DNA from: Rhizophagus irregularis
Lineage: Eukaryota > Glomeromycota > Glomeromycetes > Glomerales > Glomeraceae
Assembly (NCBI RefSeq): GCF_026210795.1
Contig: NC_089441.1
Location: 682,001-746,000, forward strand
Direction: 5' to 3'
Length of the DNA stretch: 64,000 nt
Shown here: piece after piece, positions 12,139 to 24,156 of the stretch
How positions within the stretch are numbered: the first letter of the stretch is position 1
How the letters are laid out: the number at the start of each line of letters is the position of its first letter
Notes under the pieces: model-generated
Told to the model about the DNA's origin: nothing
The model's input: the letters and a program-made list of their open reading frames with translations, nothing else
Databases searched by the model: none
Made by a program: the position numbers and the translations under genes

Positions 12139-13650
12139 TCATACGTTTATACCAGTATATAGAATTTTATCATCATCCTTTTGAATAAATCCGTCAATTA
12201 TTGATATTGTATTTCGAGTTGGAATATTACATTTTTCCCTATTATTTAAATAATAATCACCTTGTGCTACGCGCCAAAGAATTTTTTCGAAGGCTACATT
12301 TGATAATTGAGACTCAGTTTTGGATATCGTATGAAAAAGTTTTTCAATCACTTTATTATCTTCTAATTTTGAAGCCGAATCAAGAAGTCGAATAACTTCT
12401 GACTTTTTAAACTTCATTTTTCGAATTTATAATAATAATAATTTGTACGTTTCATCAATATTTTTATGTATCAATAAAGATCGATCATAAAAGTATAAAT
12501 TTGTGAATCCGGAGATACATTATCATTTTTCATCCTGTTAAATAATTCTATAGCCTTTTCGATTTCATTATTCTGTAAATAAGTACCTGTTAGAATAGTA
12601 TAAGTTGCAAGACTTGGTTGGATAAACTTCATTTTCTTGCATAATATTAAAAATTTTGATCGCGTCATCATATTCAAACATCCACGTAAAAGTGTATTAT
12701 AATCTAATAAATTTAAATTTATACCGTTCGAATCTTGTAATTTTTGAATAGCGTCTAATCCGGTGATCCCCAAAGAATCAAGGATTAAAACATTGGGTTT
12801 GATTCCTTCAGATTCCATCTCACGAAAAAATTCCTTCGCGCGTTCCTTTTCTTCACGTAAAATCGTTGCTCTAATAAGACTAATAATATGTTAAGACTGT
12901 TGATTTGATTCCTCTTGATTTCATTTCTTCATAAATTTTAATAATTTGATACCCATCAGAATCATACATTAAAACATTTAATAATACATTATAAATCTGA
13001 ACATCCGGTTTTATATTAAAGCGTCTAAAAAGTGTATATCCTTAGCGCGTGCAGCAAGTAGTATCGCGTAAGTAACTATGCTACTTTTGATTCCCAAATT
13101 AATAATTTCTTTATGTAACGAGCATATATTTTGACGTGAACCTAATTTAGCGAATCCTGTCATCATGATATTATATATATGAAACTGTATTTGGTTGAAT
13201 TCCTCGACTCTTCATAATTTTGAATAAATTACGTAAATTTTGATAAATCACCAAAATTTAAAGCCGTGGACATAAATATGTTGTAAGTAGAAACATCAGG
13301 TATCAGATCTTCAAATATTGAATATTGATATGATTTGTTATAAATTAAAGATTTATCAGATTTATCAGAAAAATCAGTACCTTTTAAGAATTTTCTGAAC
13401 GTTTCAATAATAAGATTGAAATCTTTTACTGTCAAAGTCTTAAATTGTATGAGTGAGATTATTATAATCATTCCATAAATCATCAATGTTCCTTCCTTCA
13501 AGTTGAATAATTGGATGATGTACTTGTTCTTTGATATTTGAAGTTGAAATATCAATTTCTACATCTTTTTTTGCGTCCTTGTTGTAATCTAATGAACCAC
13601 TATTATCCAAAGATGCTTCCTTATCAGAAAAGGGTTCTGGAACTTATGAA
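12139..13650 (-). pseudogene. Pentatricopeptide-repeat (PPR) protein, frameshifted
   Basis: The minus-strand translation shows successive PPR-like 35-residue motifs, for example MKSRGIQPNTVSYIYNIM, IKPDVQIYNVLLNVLMYDSD, FREMESEGIKPNVLILDS, and IQPSLATYTILTGTYLQNN followed by AIELFNRMKNDNVSPDSQ. They are in order, but different reading frames are needed: breaks occur near 13450, 13240, 13050-13070, 12890 and 12475, with a stop before the 12417 segment. PPR proteins bind organellar RNA in mitochondria, and this gene would have been one of those. Five or so independent breaks with no intron signals at the junctions argue for a pseudogene rather than a spliced gene. The 5' end (near 13650) is poorly defined. 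Confidence 0.8.
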
Positions 13651-16600
13651 CCTTGTTAAATTTTATAATAGAACGATAAAAAAATTTTTTTGTGGCTTAT
13701 GGTGAGTCATTGTTACATATAAATGTGATTTTAGAGTCAAAGACGTCATTTATAATAAAGATAGATCTGCGCCAGATCTTATGCGATTGTATTAATTTTA
13801 TTTAATATTAGATTCTCCCATTTTTATTAATTAGCAAAGTAAATACTGCATTTAATGAAACTGTTTAAAAAAATAAAAAGATTTACAAAATATTTATTAT
13901 CCTTTTCAAAACGTGGAACAATATGAATAGAAATTGATCTTCGTCGAGTGCAACCAAGATATTATGTTACAAAAAAATTAAATGTTCATTTAAAAATTAC
14001 AATCAAGTTGCATCACTCTTAAAGTATAAATCATTTTTTTTATCTAATCAAGAATCTATCATGTTTTTCATTTATATATTATTTATGATTATAAGTAGAG
14101 GTATGGATGTTAATTAATATTTTAACATTTTAATAATTTCTAAGATACGTGGCCATAGTTTTTCAGTTATAATTTAGAAAATGTTAAATAGATATTGTTA
14201 TTGACTATAACACAGATAAGTTGTTTTCATCAGTATGGTAAATAGAAATTGACAAATTCATGTATATAGTACTAATAACAAAATATAAGTATCTAAATAA
14301 TTTTTGTTTATATTAAAATAATGAATACATTTTCTTCCTGCTTTTTTGGGTTCAAAAGTTCCTGGCTTGAGTTCTTTACTCATTTTCTACTAAAATGATG
14401 TTTGTTCCACCACGGATGCTGTAAGGCGAACTCAACCCTTAAAAAGTAGAATTTACTACTAATGTGATTTAAAAATGATAGTGAATACATTAAATTTTAT
14501 ATAATTTCTATTTAATAATTCTATATTTTATATTATTATTAATTAATTTTATCAAATTTGTATGTATCATTATTAAGTATTATGAAAGATATGAAAGATA
14601 CTTTTTTTGGTCTACCCTTTACTATTAAAATATCACATATTTTTAAAAAAAACCCAGTTTTTTAAGGTTAGCTAAATAAATAAATATATATTTTTGAAGT
14701 ATAAAATGGTATTAAGTATCAAAGCCTAAAATGATGAAAAATTCTGACAAAACCCAGAATTTTTGAGAAACATCTGAGCATACCAATGTTTCCGAATTTT
14801 TTGTCAGAAAAATCTAAATTTTCATAAGAAATTTCTATATTCTATCGCTTGAAAAAATTTGATTTCTATTTTCAACCTGATCCCAGATTAACATATTTAA
14901 GCAATAAATATTATATGGAAATTAATAGGATGCTAAAAATATTTTTTTTTTAAAAAAAACTTCTTATAAATTATAATTGTGATTCCATTATGTACAAAGT
15001 TTATTGTAAAACTGGATAATTTTTTTAATTTGAAAATACACTTGATAATTTTATGGCTGTCGAGCCTAATGATGCATTCGATCTGGTAAAGTTGCACTAT
15101 ATATATTTAAACGTGGGTGCTTTCAAAATATATTTGGTAATTCACTTAATCTATTATGAAATTATTTGTATAATTACTTGGAAATTAATGGATTCTAATG
15201 TTTTTGATATACTGTATATCTTAAAAATATGATTGAATAATAATCAGTAGTCAAATTTGAGATTGTTTCTCTTTGGGATTTTTAGACTCTTTGTCTTTAG
15301 TCTGAGAATGGTATCCATATCATTGCATCCATGTTATTCAAGTTAAATAAATTGATTTGAAGAAAAAAGAGGAGATATCTCCGTCATTTTATAAATCTTT
15401 TATCACATGACTGCGTGATATAATATTCTCTTTAGCAATTTTAGGCAATAATACACCTGAGGAAAATCAAAGTGTTTAATTCTTGTTTGCTTGTTTGCCC
15501 GTGTGGGTTTTATTTATATGAACTTATGTAATCTTTTAGCACTAAATATTTTTGATATTAAAGATTTTATAAATATTTTTGAGAAATATCATATGATAAC
15601 ATGATCAATAATTTAAGCAATAACTTGTGAAACTTGTGACATATTGAAATAGCAAGATCTATTTTATTGCTAATAGAATTCAATAGGATTCAGTTAAATT
15701 TTTCATAAATAATTAATGCTATTTCAAATACTGATAATATAATTTATAAAATTTTAGAAGTTTCAGTTTGATTTTTTTGGTTCATACCTATCTTTAATCG
15801 GATGTCAGTTTGATCATCTTCATTTTCTGAATAATCTAAATAATCAATAATAATAACAATATAATAATATCTAAAATTAAAGGAAGAAGGATTATATATT
15901 TTACTATTTTATTATTTTTTTTATAATATATTTTTGCTAAATAATAATAATGATTTACTATATGTAGCTATGATTATTAATTTTAATAAAATTATGAGGT
16001 TGGATATAGGATTGATTAGATTTTTTAAAGTTATAACATATGTTCAATATTGCTAAAACTAAATATTTTTATATATAACAGCAGAATTGTGGCCCTAACT
16101 TGATTTTATTATATATGCTTTTATGACAATGAATACTTCAGCTCACTCCTAATTACTAAATGAATCAAGTATATATTGGCTGAATTCTCTGTATTATAAC
16201 GAACTTTACGTTAATGATTAAATAATTTTTATTTAATTTTAACTTTTTACTATATTATATATTAAAAATTTTATGTCAAAATGTTCTATTTGTTAAATTT
16301 CAATATTTTTTTTTAAAAAAAAATTCAAGCTCGTTTATTTATGTTCAAATTCTTGTTATATTTAGGTCCCTTAAAGAGTAAATTATATTAGTGTACTGAT
16401 TTGGAAGTTAATATTATAATTTCCTTATTTTGACCTTTAATAATATTTCTTGAAATACGAAAAAATTTATTATTCAAAATTATGCTTCAATGAACATAAA
16501 CTTTACGTTTTTTAAGTAATAAATGATAAAATATAGAAAGTATAACAAAATAATATTAAAATTTTACTGTCGATATAAAAATTTTGGAAAGAATAACATT

Positions 16601-16818
16601 TTTTTTATTTCATTCAAATCTTTTAAATAAAAAAAAAATATGAACCATAAATATTAAAATAAATAATAAATAAATAATATACAAGCATGCATAATCAAGT
16701 TGTATCGGTCTTACTATACAGCAGTAAATAAAAATCATATTTCCGAAATTTTAATCCTCTGGTATAATAGCCTTTTAATTTTCCTATAATGTAAATATAC
16801 CCTTTCTACTGAATAGCT
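13651..16818. other. Long gene-poor AT-rich stretch
   Basis: No convincing coding sequence apart from the Crinkler-like fragment at 14341-14460. Frames are closed by stops throughout. Confidence 0.4.
14341..14460 (-). pseudogene. Fragment related to the Crinkler-like gene at 18.6-20 kb
   Basis: Read on the minus strand, this block contains an ATCCGTGGTGGAACAAACAT-type segment and then CTCAAGCCAGGAACTTTTGA. It aligns, in the same order and spacing, with the 19010-19100 part of the Crinkler-like pseudogene (CATCCGTGGTAGAAAGGACG then CTCAGACCAGGAATTCATGC). It is short and carries stops, so it is an old paralogous remnant. Confidence 0.55.
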
Positions 16819-17847
16819 TCATCCGTGAATGGTAAACAAATGGATTGCCCACTGTACTAAACCAAATCGATACCACCACAGGTTGATCAAACTTTGGTGG
16901 CTAAGTATTTGTGGTTTTTGTGTTGAAGGTAATCTCATCAACTTTGCAACAAATTCAACACAGTAACCATTCGTTGAATACGTAGACTGTAACCCAGAGA
17001 TAACTATCAAGATTGCAGATCCAACACCACCCAATGCCCAAATGAAATAACCGCGAATTACAAACATTCCTACGAGTACCGCTGCACAAAGTGCTGTATA
17101 TACAATAATAAGAAACCATCCAACAGCTGGTTCAAATTGAATACAATTATAAATTTTAGCTTGGCCCCAATCAGCAATAATATATCCACACGAAGGTATT
17201 TCTATGGAAGTATGAAAATTTTCTGGAAAACTAGCCAAACATATTTCATCATTTATAGAATCAAACGGAAGCCACCACTCCCACACACGAATTACGCCCC
17301 ACATCATAGCCATAAGAGCAACTATTAATGCAAACAATCTTGATATCTCTTCGATTCGGTAATAAATTTTAAATGATTTTCCGTTTTTATCATTTTGATA
17401 ATCCGATTCTATCCAATCATCATCTGTTGATGAAGTTGTATACTGAGGACTTTCTCCATTAATTACTTTAAAGAACGTTTTCCACCTTTCTTTAAACCCT
17501 TTGGTTCCATCTTCAAGGGTAAGTCTGATAATATTAGATCCAATTGTTAAAGGTAAGTTGAAAGGCATATTATATGCTACAATCATTGGACCTTGCTTTG
17601 CACTACATACACGCCAAAGAGACAATGAACTACTAATAACGGCCCATAATGCTGAAATAAGGCTGAACCTATTCCATTTATATGTCGGATATAACATTAC
17701 CATATTGAGAACTAAGACTGTTACGCTTATTGGCCATGGAGTAAGTTGACTTTCTTCTGAAGGTACCAATACAAGGCCTCCGAATGAACTTCCTTTACAG
17801 TATATTTCACTACTTGGAAACATATTTTTAGACAACTTTTTGAACAC
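16819..17847 (-). CDS. Multi-pass membrane protein, 342 aa, unknown family
   Basis: Intact single-exon frame with an ATG at 17847 and a stop at 16819-16821. At least five hydrophobic segments are visible: about residues 38-58 (PWPISVTVLVLNMVMLYP), 63-82 (SLISALWAVISSSLSLWRV), 168-188 (LFALIVALMAMMWGVIRVW), 242-263 (VGWFLIIVYTALCAAVLVGM) and 266-286 (YFIWALGGVGSAILIVISG). Between the second and third lies a charged cytosol-like loop, and between the third and fourth a loop with several Cys that could be extracellular. Composition is clearly coding compared with the flanks. No recognisable transporter or receptor motif is seen, so no function is assigned. Confidence 0.75.
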   Translation of the reverse strand: MFKKLSKNMFPSSEIYCKGSSFGGLVLVPSEESQLTPWPISVTVLVLNMVMLYPTYKWNRFSLISALWAVISSSLSLWRVCSAKQGPMIVAYNMPFNLPLTIGSNIIRLTLEDGTKGFKERWKTFFKVINGESPQYTTSSTDDDWIESDYQNDKNGKSFKIYYRIEEISRLFALIVALMAMMWGVIRVWEWWLPFDSINDEICLASFPENFHTSIEIPSCGYIIADWGQAKIYNCIQFEPAVGWFLIIVYTALCAAVLVGMFVIRGYFIWALGGVGSAILIVISGLQSTYSTNGYCVEFVAKLMRLPSTQKPQILSHQSLINLWWYRFGLVQWAIHLFTIHG

Positions 17848-18643
17848 AATAAACTGAATATATCGATATAATTAATCGGTGTTTATTTTTTATTTTGCAC
17901 GCGATTACAATTATAATTTTGACCTTTTAATTTATGGAATTATAATCTTTATTTATGTAAAATATAATTATAATAATGAAAATAATCCTTTTTAAAAATA
18001 ATTCATATTCTCCGTTAATTTTATATTTGTATCATGATTTAAAAAAAAAGGAGCTTAAAAAAGTAGATCATTTGAAATTTTGGTACGTTATCGAATTGCT
18101 TATCTTGGTATTTGTCTACCAAAAAAAAAATTGGGGGTGATAAACAAACCAAATAGAGCAATAAATTAATTGTAAATTCAAACCTGTTAATCCTATTTCC
18201 CCTTCTTGATTTGGAATTATTAAATGAGTCAGCCTAAGTCATCCCGTGGCGCAGTCAGGATATTTTTGCACAAACAAATAATACATTTATTTTTAGCATT
18301 AAATATATACAGTATCATTCATAAACAAATAAGGAAACTACTAGAAAGACCATTATAAATAAATTAAGTAAATATTTACATAAATTTATCTCGAATAATA
18401 GCTGTTTTTTTATTGGTTCTATGAATAATAATTTTATTTTAAGGATGAAATTCGAACAAAAATTCAAATAGATTACAATGATCAAGATTGGATCGGATAT
18501 TATCTGCCTAAAAGAATTTTTTATTACTTAATATATTTTATATATTCCTATTATTGCAAATTTTCAAGTATAGACTAAAGCTTGAAAAAATCGGATTATC
18601 TTTAAGAGCATAGATGACTTTTTTTTGTTTTATGCATTAATAC
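17848..18643. other. Intergenic, no gene recognised
   Basis: AT-rich sequence upstream of the membrane protein gene. It should contain that gene's promoter, but no clear element can be named. Confidence 0.35.
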
Positions 18644-19981
18644 CTCGTTTTCATCCATTTCATCATAGAAGTCTTCCATTGATGCAATACCATCATAAGG
18701 ATTATTGGTCCTTTCATCAAACAAATTTATATACTACATACACTCTGTGTCTGGAACACCCTGAATTCTAGGATTAGCTGATTTAACCATTTTGCTAATT
18801 GTTTCAAATGCGGTCTTATGTTTCGTTAATGTAAGCATCATGATTTCCTTATTTATGCCCAGCTAGAAAATATTCCAAACATTCTTCAAATCCGTTAGCA
18901 CTCCAATAATTTTCACATCTTTATTTACAAAACAATCCGCGATAATCATCTCAAGGATTGCTAGTCTAACGTCTCTCTGCTACTATTTTTTTGAGTTCAA
19001 AAATTGCATGAATTCCTGGTCTGAGTGCGTTACCCTCGACACGACTTCTTTTATTAAAATTACGTCCTTTCTACCACGGATGTTGAAAGGTAATATTGAA
19101 CCTTTACGAATGTTAAGGAATCCTTTTTCATTTGAAACATCTTCGAGTACAATCTCATCAGGAAGTTACGGTCCAAGATGAGCATTAAGTTTCTTTGCAC
19201 TTTGCTAAATAGTTTTCTGCAAGAGTATTTCATTTATAAGGATCTATGTCTTGCTTTGGATATTGTCCACGGAAAAGTACAGGCTTTATGGACAATTTAG
19301 TAAAATCAAGAAAACGCTGGAAGCGATCGTAATTAATTGTTGAAAGTGATGCTGTTCGGATTTTACCTTCATATGCTCATAAATAACTTAACTTGAGAGT
19401 TGAGACACAACTTCCTCAGTGAGCAAAAAACCTTTAAATAAAATGAAAGATTAAATGTTAGTGGCGAAAAATTAATTGGCAGAAAGACAGGACGAGTTAT
19501 ATTGTGTTCACTTGCATTGAATAATTTATTACGACTCACTTACCACCAGGGTTGATCTATAATAACGCGAATGTGTTTTTTGGGCGGGTTTGACGATAAG
19601 AAGCAGGAAAGAAAAGCAAAAGATTATGTAAGTGTTTAAAAAATTACATGGAAATTTCGTTCCCACCGGCTTTTACAATAACTCTAACGCTGTTTCCTCT
19701 GGTGTTTCGAAAGACTTCTTCAACTTTTAATCCTGAAACTTCTAATTTATTTTCTTCATTTGACATATCATCAATAGAAGTGGCCTTAATTTGACCCTGA
19801 TCTATATTAACTTGCCATAGAACGAGTTGATCGGCGTCAACAGTAGCAAACTCGTTTTGTTTCTTATTCTTAATGGCCTCTTTGAGGTCGAAAATAAAGT
19901 TGTCACGTAGAAAGCAGAATTGCTTTCATGAGCAAGACAATAAAGTCTGATAGGCGTTCCAGAAATCGTAATTGTAGACAT
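18644..19981 (-). pseudogene. Crinkler (CRN)-like effector-type gene, decayed
   Basis: The minus strand starts at an ATG (19979-19981) with a ubiquitin-like CRN N-terminal region (TIRLYCLAHESNSAF-type start, then LKEAIKNKKQNEFATVDADQ and the segment QLVLWQVNI). A frameshift lies near 19890 between the first two parts. Downstream pieces include the Pro/Lys linker PPKKHIRVIIDQPW (about 19560-19600), then FQRFLDFTKLSIKPVLFRGQ, a segment ending in ANPRIQGVPDTECM and a final acidic piece (ASMEDFYDEMDENE). They lie in changing frames with in-frame stops, including TAG immediately after DTECM. CRN proteins were named from oomycete effectors and are also numerous in mycorrhizal fungi. At least four disruptions make this copy non-functional unless unusual splicing applies. 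Confidence 0.7.
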
Positions 19982-22826
19982 TTTGTACGTTTTTATTTGT
20001 ATGACAACGGACAAACAGGGAAGAAATTTTTTCTTGTAAAATAAAAATTTGGGACTATATGAGAAATCGAATCATATACAGATTGATCTGATCAGTTACA
20101 CAACCGGTTTCGTTATTTAGTTTTTTCCGACATTTAACTTACCAATGGTAACGATTTTTTACAAAGAAAAAAATTGATTATTAATGATTTAGCGAATGAA
20201 ATGTATGATGCTATCAAAGAGGGAGGAAGTACGCGGACCCTAGACCATTTAATGCGAGTTCCAACATCAAGTTATTTCATTGCTCTCTCGCATTTCTGAT
20301 AAATTTTTATGGCTTAATTCATTCCTATCACTATATCTAACTACAAGATTCTGTTTTCTACAAACACGAAATAAACTATATTTACAAAATCCCGCCAATA
20401 TAAGTCACTCCTACCCACACAGATATATAGAAATTTTCGATTTTATATAAGCTCCGAAAAAGAAGTTTCCCAAGATTGAATAGTTTCGAGTCTACAGCGT
20501 AAATCGGGAGATCAGCAATTGAGGTAAAAAAAGCAATGTAATGTTACTATTTGATTTACACGTCTCATTTTTCGAACATTCCAGTCCGCCTCGTTTTTTA
20601 GGAAACCTGACGCTGTAATTCCAGAATTTACCTAGAGAATTTATTAATTGTGGGCGCAGTATTATATTTAGTCTAAGTGTATAAATTTTGTATTTAGTAT
20701 TATGACTTGTATAACTCCGAGATCATGAGTATAAACTGAGCCATATGTAATGTTTAGTATTACATAGTTCTTGTGTTTGCATTTATTTTTAGAATTGGAA
20801 ATGAGAATTAGAATCGTAAAATTGCTAGATAAGGGAAGAAGCTTGGAGATTAAAAATGAAGGAATATTTATTTTTACAAGGAAAAAGGTGTTCGAATTAG
20901 AATTCTGACGGGGAAAGTGAGTAGAAGTGAAAGGTTCACTAAAAATAAAACTTGGAATAAGAATTGGAGATTTCAAAAAGGAGAACCGAAATATTTTTAT
21001 GATCTTAGAATTTTTTTGTTATGAAAATCAATTTCTATAAATAGGGTGAGATTTAGGACAACGAAAAAGGAAATGAAATCAATGGGAATAATCATGAATC
21101 ATGAATTATTATAACTAATTATATTAGGATATATTATTAAAGGTAGTGTGTATGCTGATCATTTTTCATAAGTGCGCAGTGGTAAATAATTTTGTTGATC
21201 ACATGAGGTTCCAGAAACTCGGTACGTATTAAAGCGGGTTTCAAAACGAGTTTTTCTTTTGCTGACATATAGTAATATGACACGTAACTGATATCAAAAT
21301 TATTAAAAAAATTTTTCAAAACTCAAGTTATTAAAAAAAAATAAAAAATATTCGTAGTATTGTTCTTTCAGTATTTAATGACGATATTATTTCAATAAAT
21401 AAGATGTTATTTTGTTAATTGTATGGCTGTAATAAATTACTTGATTATATACTTCCTGCTAAACAATTCCCTACACGTTCTTTCCAAGACCAATAGCCAA
21501 AACAAACTAACCTTAAATAAAGTTTAAGCAAGTCAAAGAAGTATTATTAAAGGAAACTAAATTTAGTAAAAATAAGTGGAAACCAGAAAGTAATAATGGA
21601 ATGTTTATAGAAATGAGGTAGGGAATAAAATTAAATGATTCTAATTTAATTTTTTTTAATGAAAGAGGGGAGAGTGTGAAACTAGACTAAATTTAACAAT
21701 AAAATACGCGTGAAAGTGAAATCAATAAAATTTTTTAACTAAATGGGATAAGGAATAATATTACTGATTCAGAGTTAAATTTTTTAGTTGAAAAAGGGAA
21801 AGGGAGCGAAATCAGATGAGATATAACGTAAAATACGAAATTTTTTCATAAAAATAAGGTAAATAATGACATAACATTTAATGAAATATATTTAAAAATG
21901 GTTCTAATTGAATTTTTAAAGAATGAAATATAGAATCAATTCAAAATTACATGGTTTATAAATATATACAGGTGAGGAACATGATGGTGGCTAACAGTTA
22001 TTTGAAATTATTTATTTGATGCTAATGAACTATATTTAATTTGTAGATATTAAAATGATAAACATATTATCATCTACACGGATATTACGATGGGTTTGCT
22101 TTATTCTTTAGAAGCAAAGGTGGAAGGATGTACGTGCGAAGTACAGTATATGTATGCCAATACTTTCCGTGCAGGCGGTGGCATAAGCAATCTACATATC
22201 ATAATAGAAATATTACTGTTATTAATTTAACCATAGAATACAAAATTTATGTTCTTATTCGTTAGACGCGTAAAAAGTAATAAATTTCAATAGTTAACGC
22301 TAATTTTACTAAATAAATAGTTCTTTGGTATTTTAAAATAAATATAGAACTAACTACAGTGTAAAGAAATGGTTTACAAAAGTATTTCTAATAAGTTAAA
22401 ACAATAAACACTTTTAAAAAAGTATTTATTCAGTATTTAAATTATATTATATTATAAACGTATTATAAGCGTTACCAAGTTCTTTTGTTGAGTCGACACC
22501 AGTAAATAGGAAACCAATAAAAACCTTATTTGCCCATTCGCAAAAAAAGATTCCCATTCGCAACTTCATACGACGTTTTTTCAAAAGTTTTTTATGCAAC
22601 AAAATTTTTTAAAGTTGCAAAGTGTTGCTCAAGTTCGTGGCTTTCTAAACATATAAATTTTTACCCCCTTACGTTAGTATTACAAAGTCTATATTGTACT
22701 GAAAATTTGTATTCCGATTTGCCATGTTGATCAATAAGAAATTATCACGTGATTTACAATACCTTTAAATTAAGCATTATATTATTATATTTGTTAAATC
22801 TTATCTTATTAATAACTGATAAGGTC
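19982..22826. other. Gene-poor stretch with diverged repeats
   Basis: No gene can be supported. Minus-strand frames at 20668-20976 and 21137-21319 lack recognisable features and lie over purine-rich plus-strand sequence. A two-copy diverged repeat is listed separately. Confidence 0.35.
21610..21840. repeat. Two-copy diverged tandem repeat, about 130-bp period
   Basis: Blocks beginning near 21613 (AATGAGGTAGGGAATAAAAT) and 21743 (AATGGGATAAGGAATAATAT) share the same order of motifs: TAAATTTTTT, then GAAARRGGGRAAG, then GNGAAAYNAGAYNAGAT. Confidence 0.5.
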
Positions 22827-23155
22827 CATTTCAACACATATAATTTTTTAATCTTGGCCGGAACAATAATTTTGTCAATTTTAAAAGTCTTTTAAACTGA
22901 ACACTATGAATTCTTTTTTACCAGGAAATTATTTACGGTATATCGTGTTTAAGTTTCTAATAAATAAACAGATAAAATGTTAATCATCAAATGTTTACGT
23001 TTAAATAACTTTCAGTAGTTTTCTCTTTATATTTCCTCCAAGTTTTGTTAAACTCTTTAGTCTTCACGTTCATACACTACACAATTTTTTTTTACTCCTA
23101 TAACAATGGATTTATTAAGAAAAATAAAATTTTTTGAATTTTACTTAGACATCAT
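22827..23155. repeat. Orphan copy of the kinase-unit upstream spacer
   Basis: The block from GGTCCATTTCAACACAT through AATCTTGGCCGGAACAATAA, GCCAGG/ACCAGGAAATTATTTACGG and CGTTCATACACTACACAATT matches the spacers upstream of the three minus-strand kinases at about 26050-26370, 28855-29190 and 31575-31900. Here, however, no kinase lies at the expected minus-strand position (about 21-22.8 kb). Confidence 0.75.
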
Positions 23156-23164
23156 GGTTCATCT

Positions 23165-23295
23165 TGCTGAAATCTTTTGCCGAAGGGATATTTCACCGAC
23201 GGAAGAGATGTTTCACTGAAAGGACGTTTCACCAAAAGTAGTACATTTTATCGAATCCGTTTCATCGCCGAATGGACATTTCGTCGAAAATGGTA
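23165..23295. repeat. Interspersed GGACATTTC-type minisatellite
   Basis: Imperfect units of the form CCGAAGGGATATTTCACCGA, GGAAGAGATGTTTCACTGAA, AGGACGTTTCACC and GAATGGACATTTCGTCG follow one another. A related block continues near 23595 (GGAGAAATGTCCATATGAAT). Confidence 0.6.
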
Positions 23296-23685
23296 GCAAT
23301 TAACATTTTTATAAAAAGAATTCATCGCGTAATGAAAATAAACATAAATTATTTTAGAGATCTTTTTTTTTCAAGGATATTATCACTTTAACATTTAAGT
23401 AACTGATATTAATTGTTATATTTTCCTGCTGATAACATTTATTTACGAAAAGTAAGTGAAAAAAGATTAATGTATTATAAACAACGAGATAAATTTAATA
23501 AAAATTATCTAATTCAAAAATTTTTCTAGAAAAGATTTCTTAATAATCTATTTAGTATAAATTTTTTGGCAAAATGTTCATTCAGCAAAATATGATATCC
23601 ATTTGGAGAAATGTCCATATGAATATCTATTGTTGTTATATTATCCTGTAAAAAATCTGACCCGTGTTTTATCTTTCCATGTTTT

Positions 23686-23800
23686 TTCCGTGAATGTATC
23701 ATTTTCATGGAATTTATAGCCTTAAATCATGGGAATTTTCATCTCGCTAACACGGATATCCATGAATGTATCATTTTCACGGAATTTTATGGAAGACACG
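23686..23800. repeat. Two-copy repeat around TGAATGTATCATTTTC
   Basis: CGTGAATGTATCATTTTCAT near 23689 recurs as CATGAATGTATCATTTTCAC near 23760. Both are followed by GGAATTT. Confidence 0.6.
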
Positions 23801-24156
23801 GAGAAATAATGGAAATATTCGGATAAAAATTTTTTATAGGGTTAAGTTTGATTTAGAAACATGTATATTAAATTTTTTCGTTACGTTTCAATATTTTAAT
23901 TCATTTGCAATACTTCTACAATAAATAAAAATGTATAGTATTAAATAGCAACAAATTTCCCATTCTTTATTAATAATAGAAGAAATTATCAAATCAAAGT
24001 TAACTGTTAATAACATAAACCATAAATAAATAATAGTTCCATTTTAAAGAAGGTAGAAATATAAATAAAAGTACATATTCAACATAAGATATAAACTTAA
24101 TAAAGAAATAATAATATAAATAAAAAAATTTGGAAATATTGAAATATTCGAAATAT

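Noticed and set aside
20668-20976. Minus-strand 102-aa frame
   Set aside because: Ser/Ile/Asn-rich with no motif, over a purine-rich plus strand; no splice or start context supports it.
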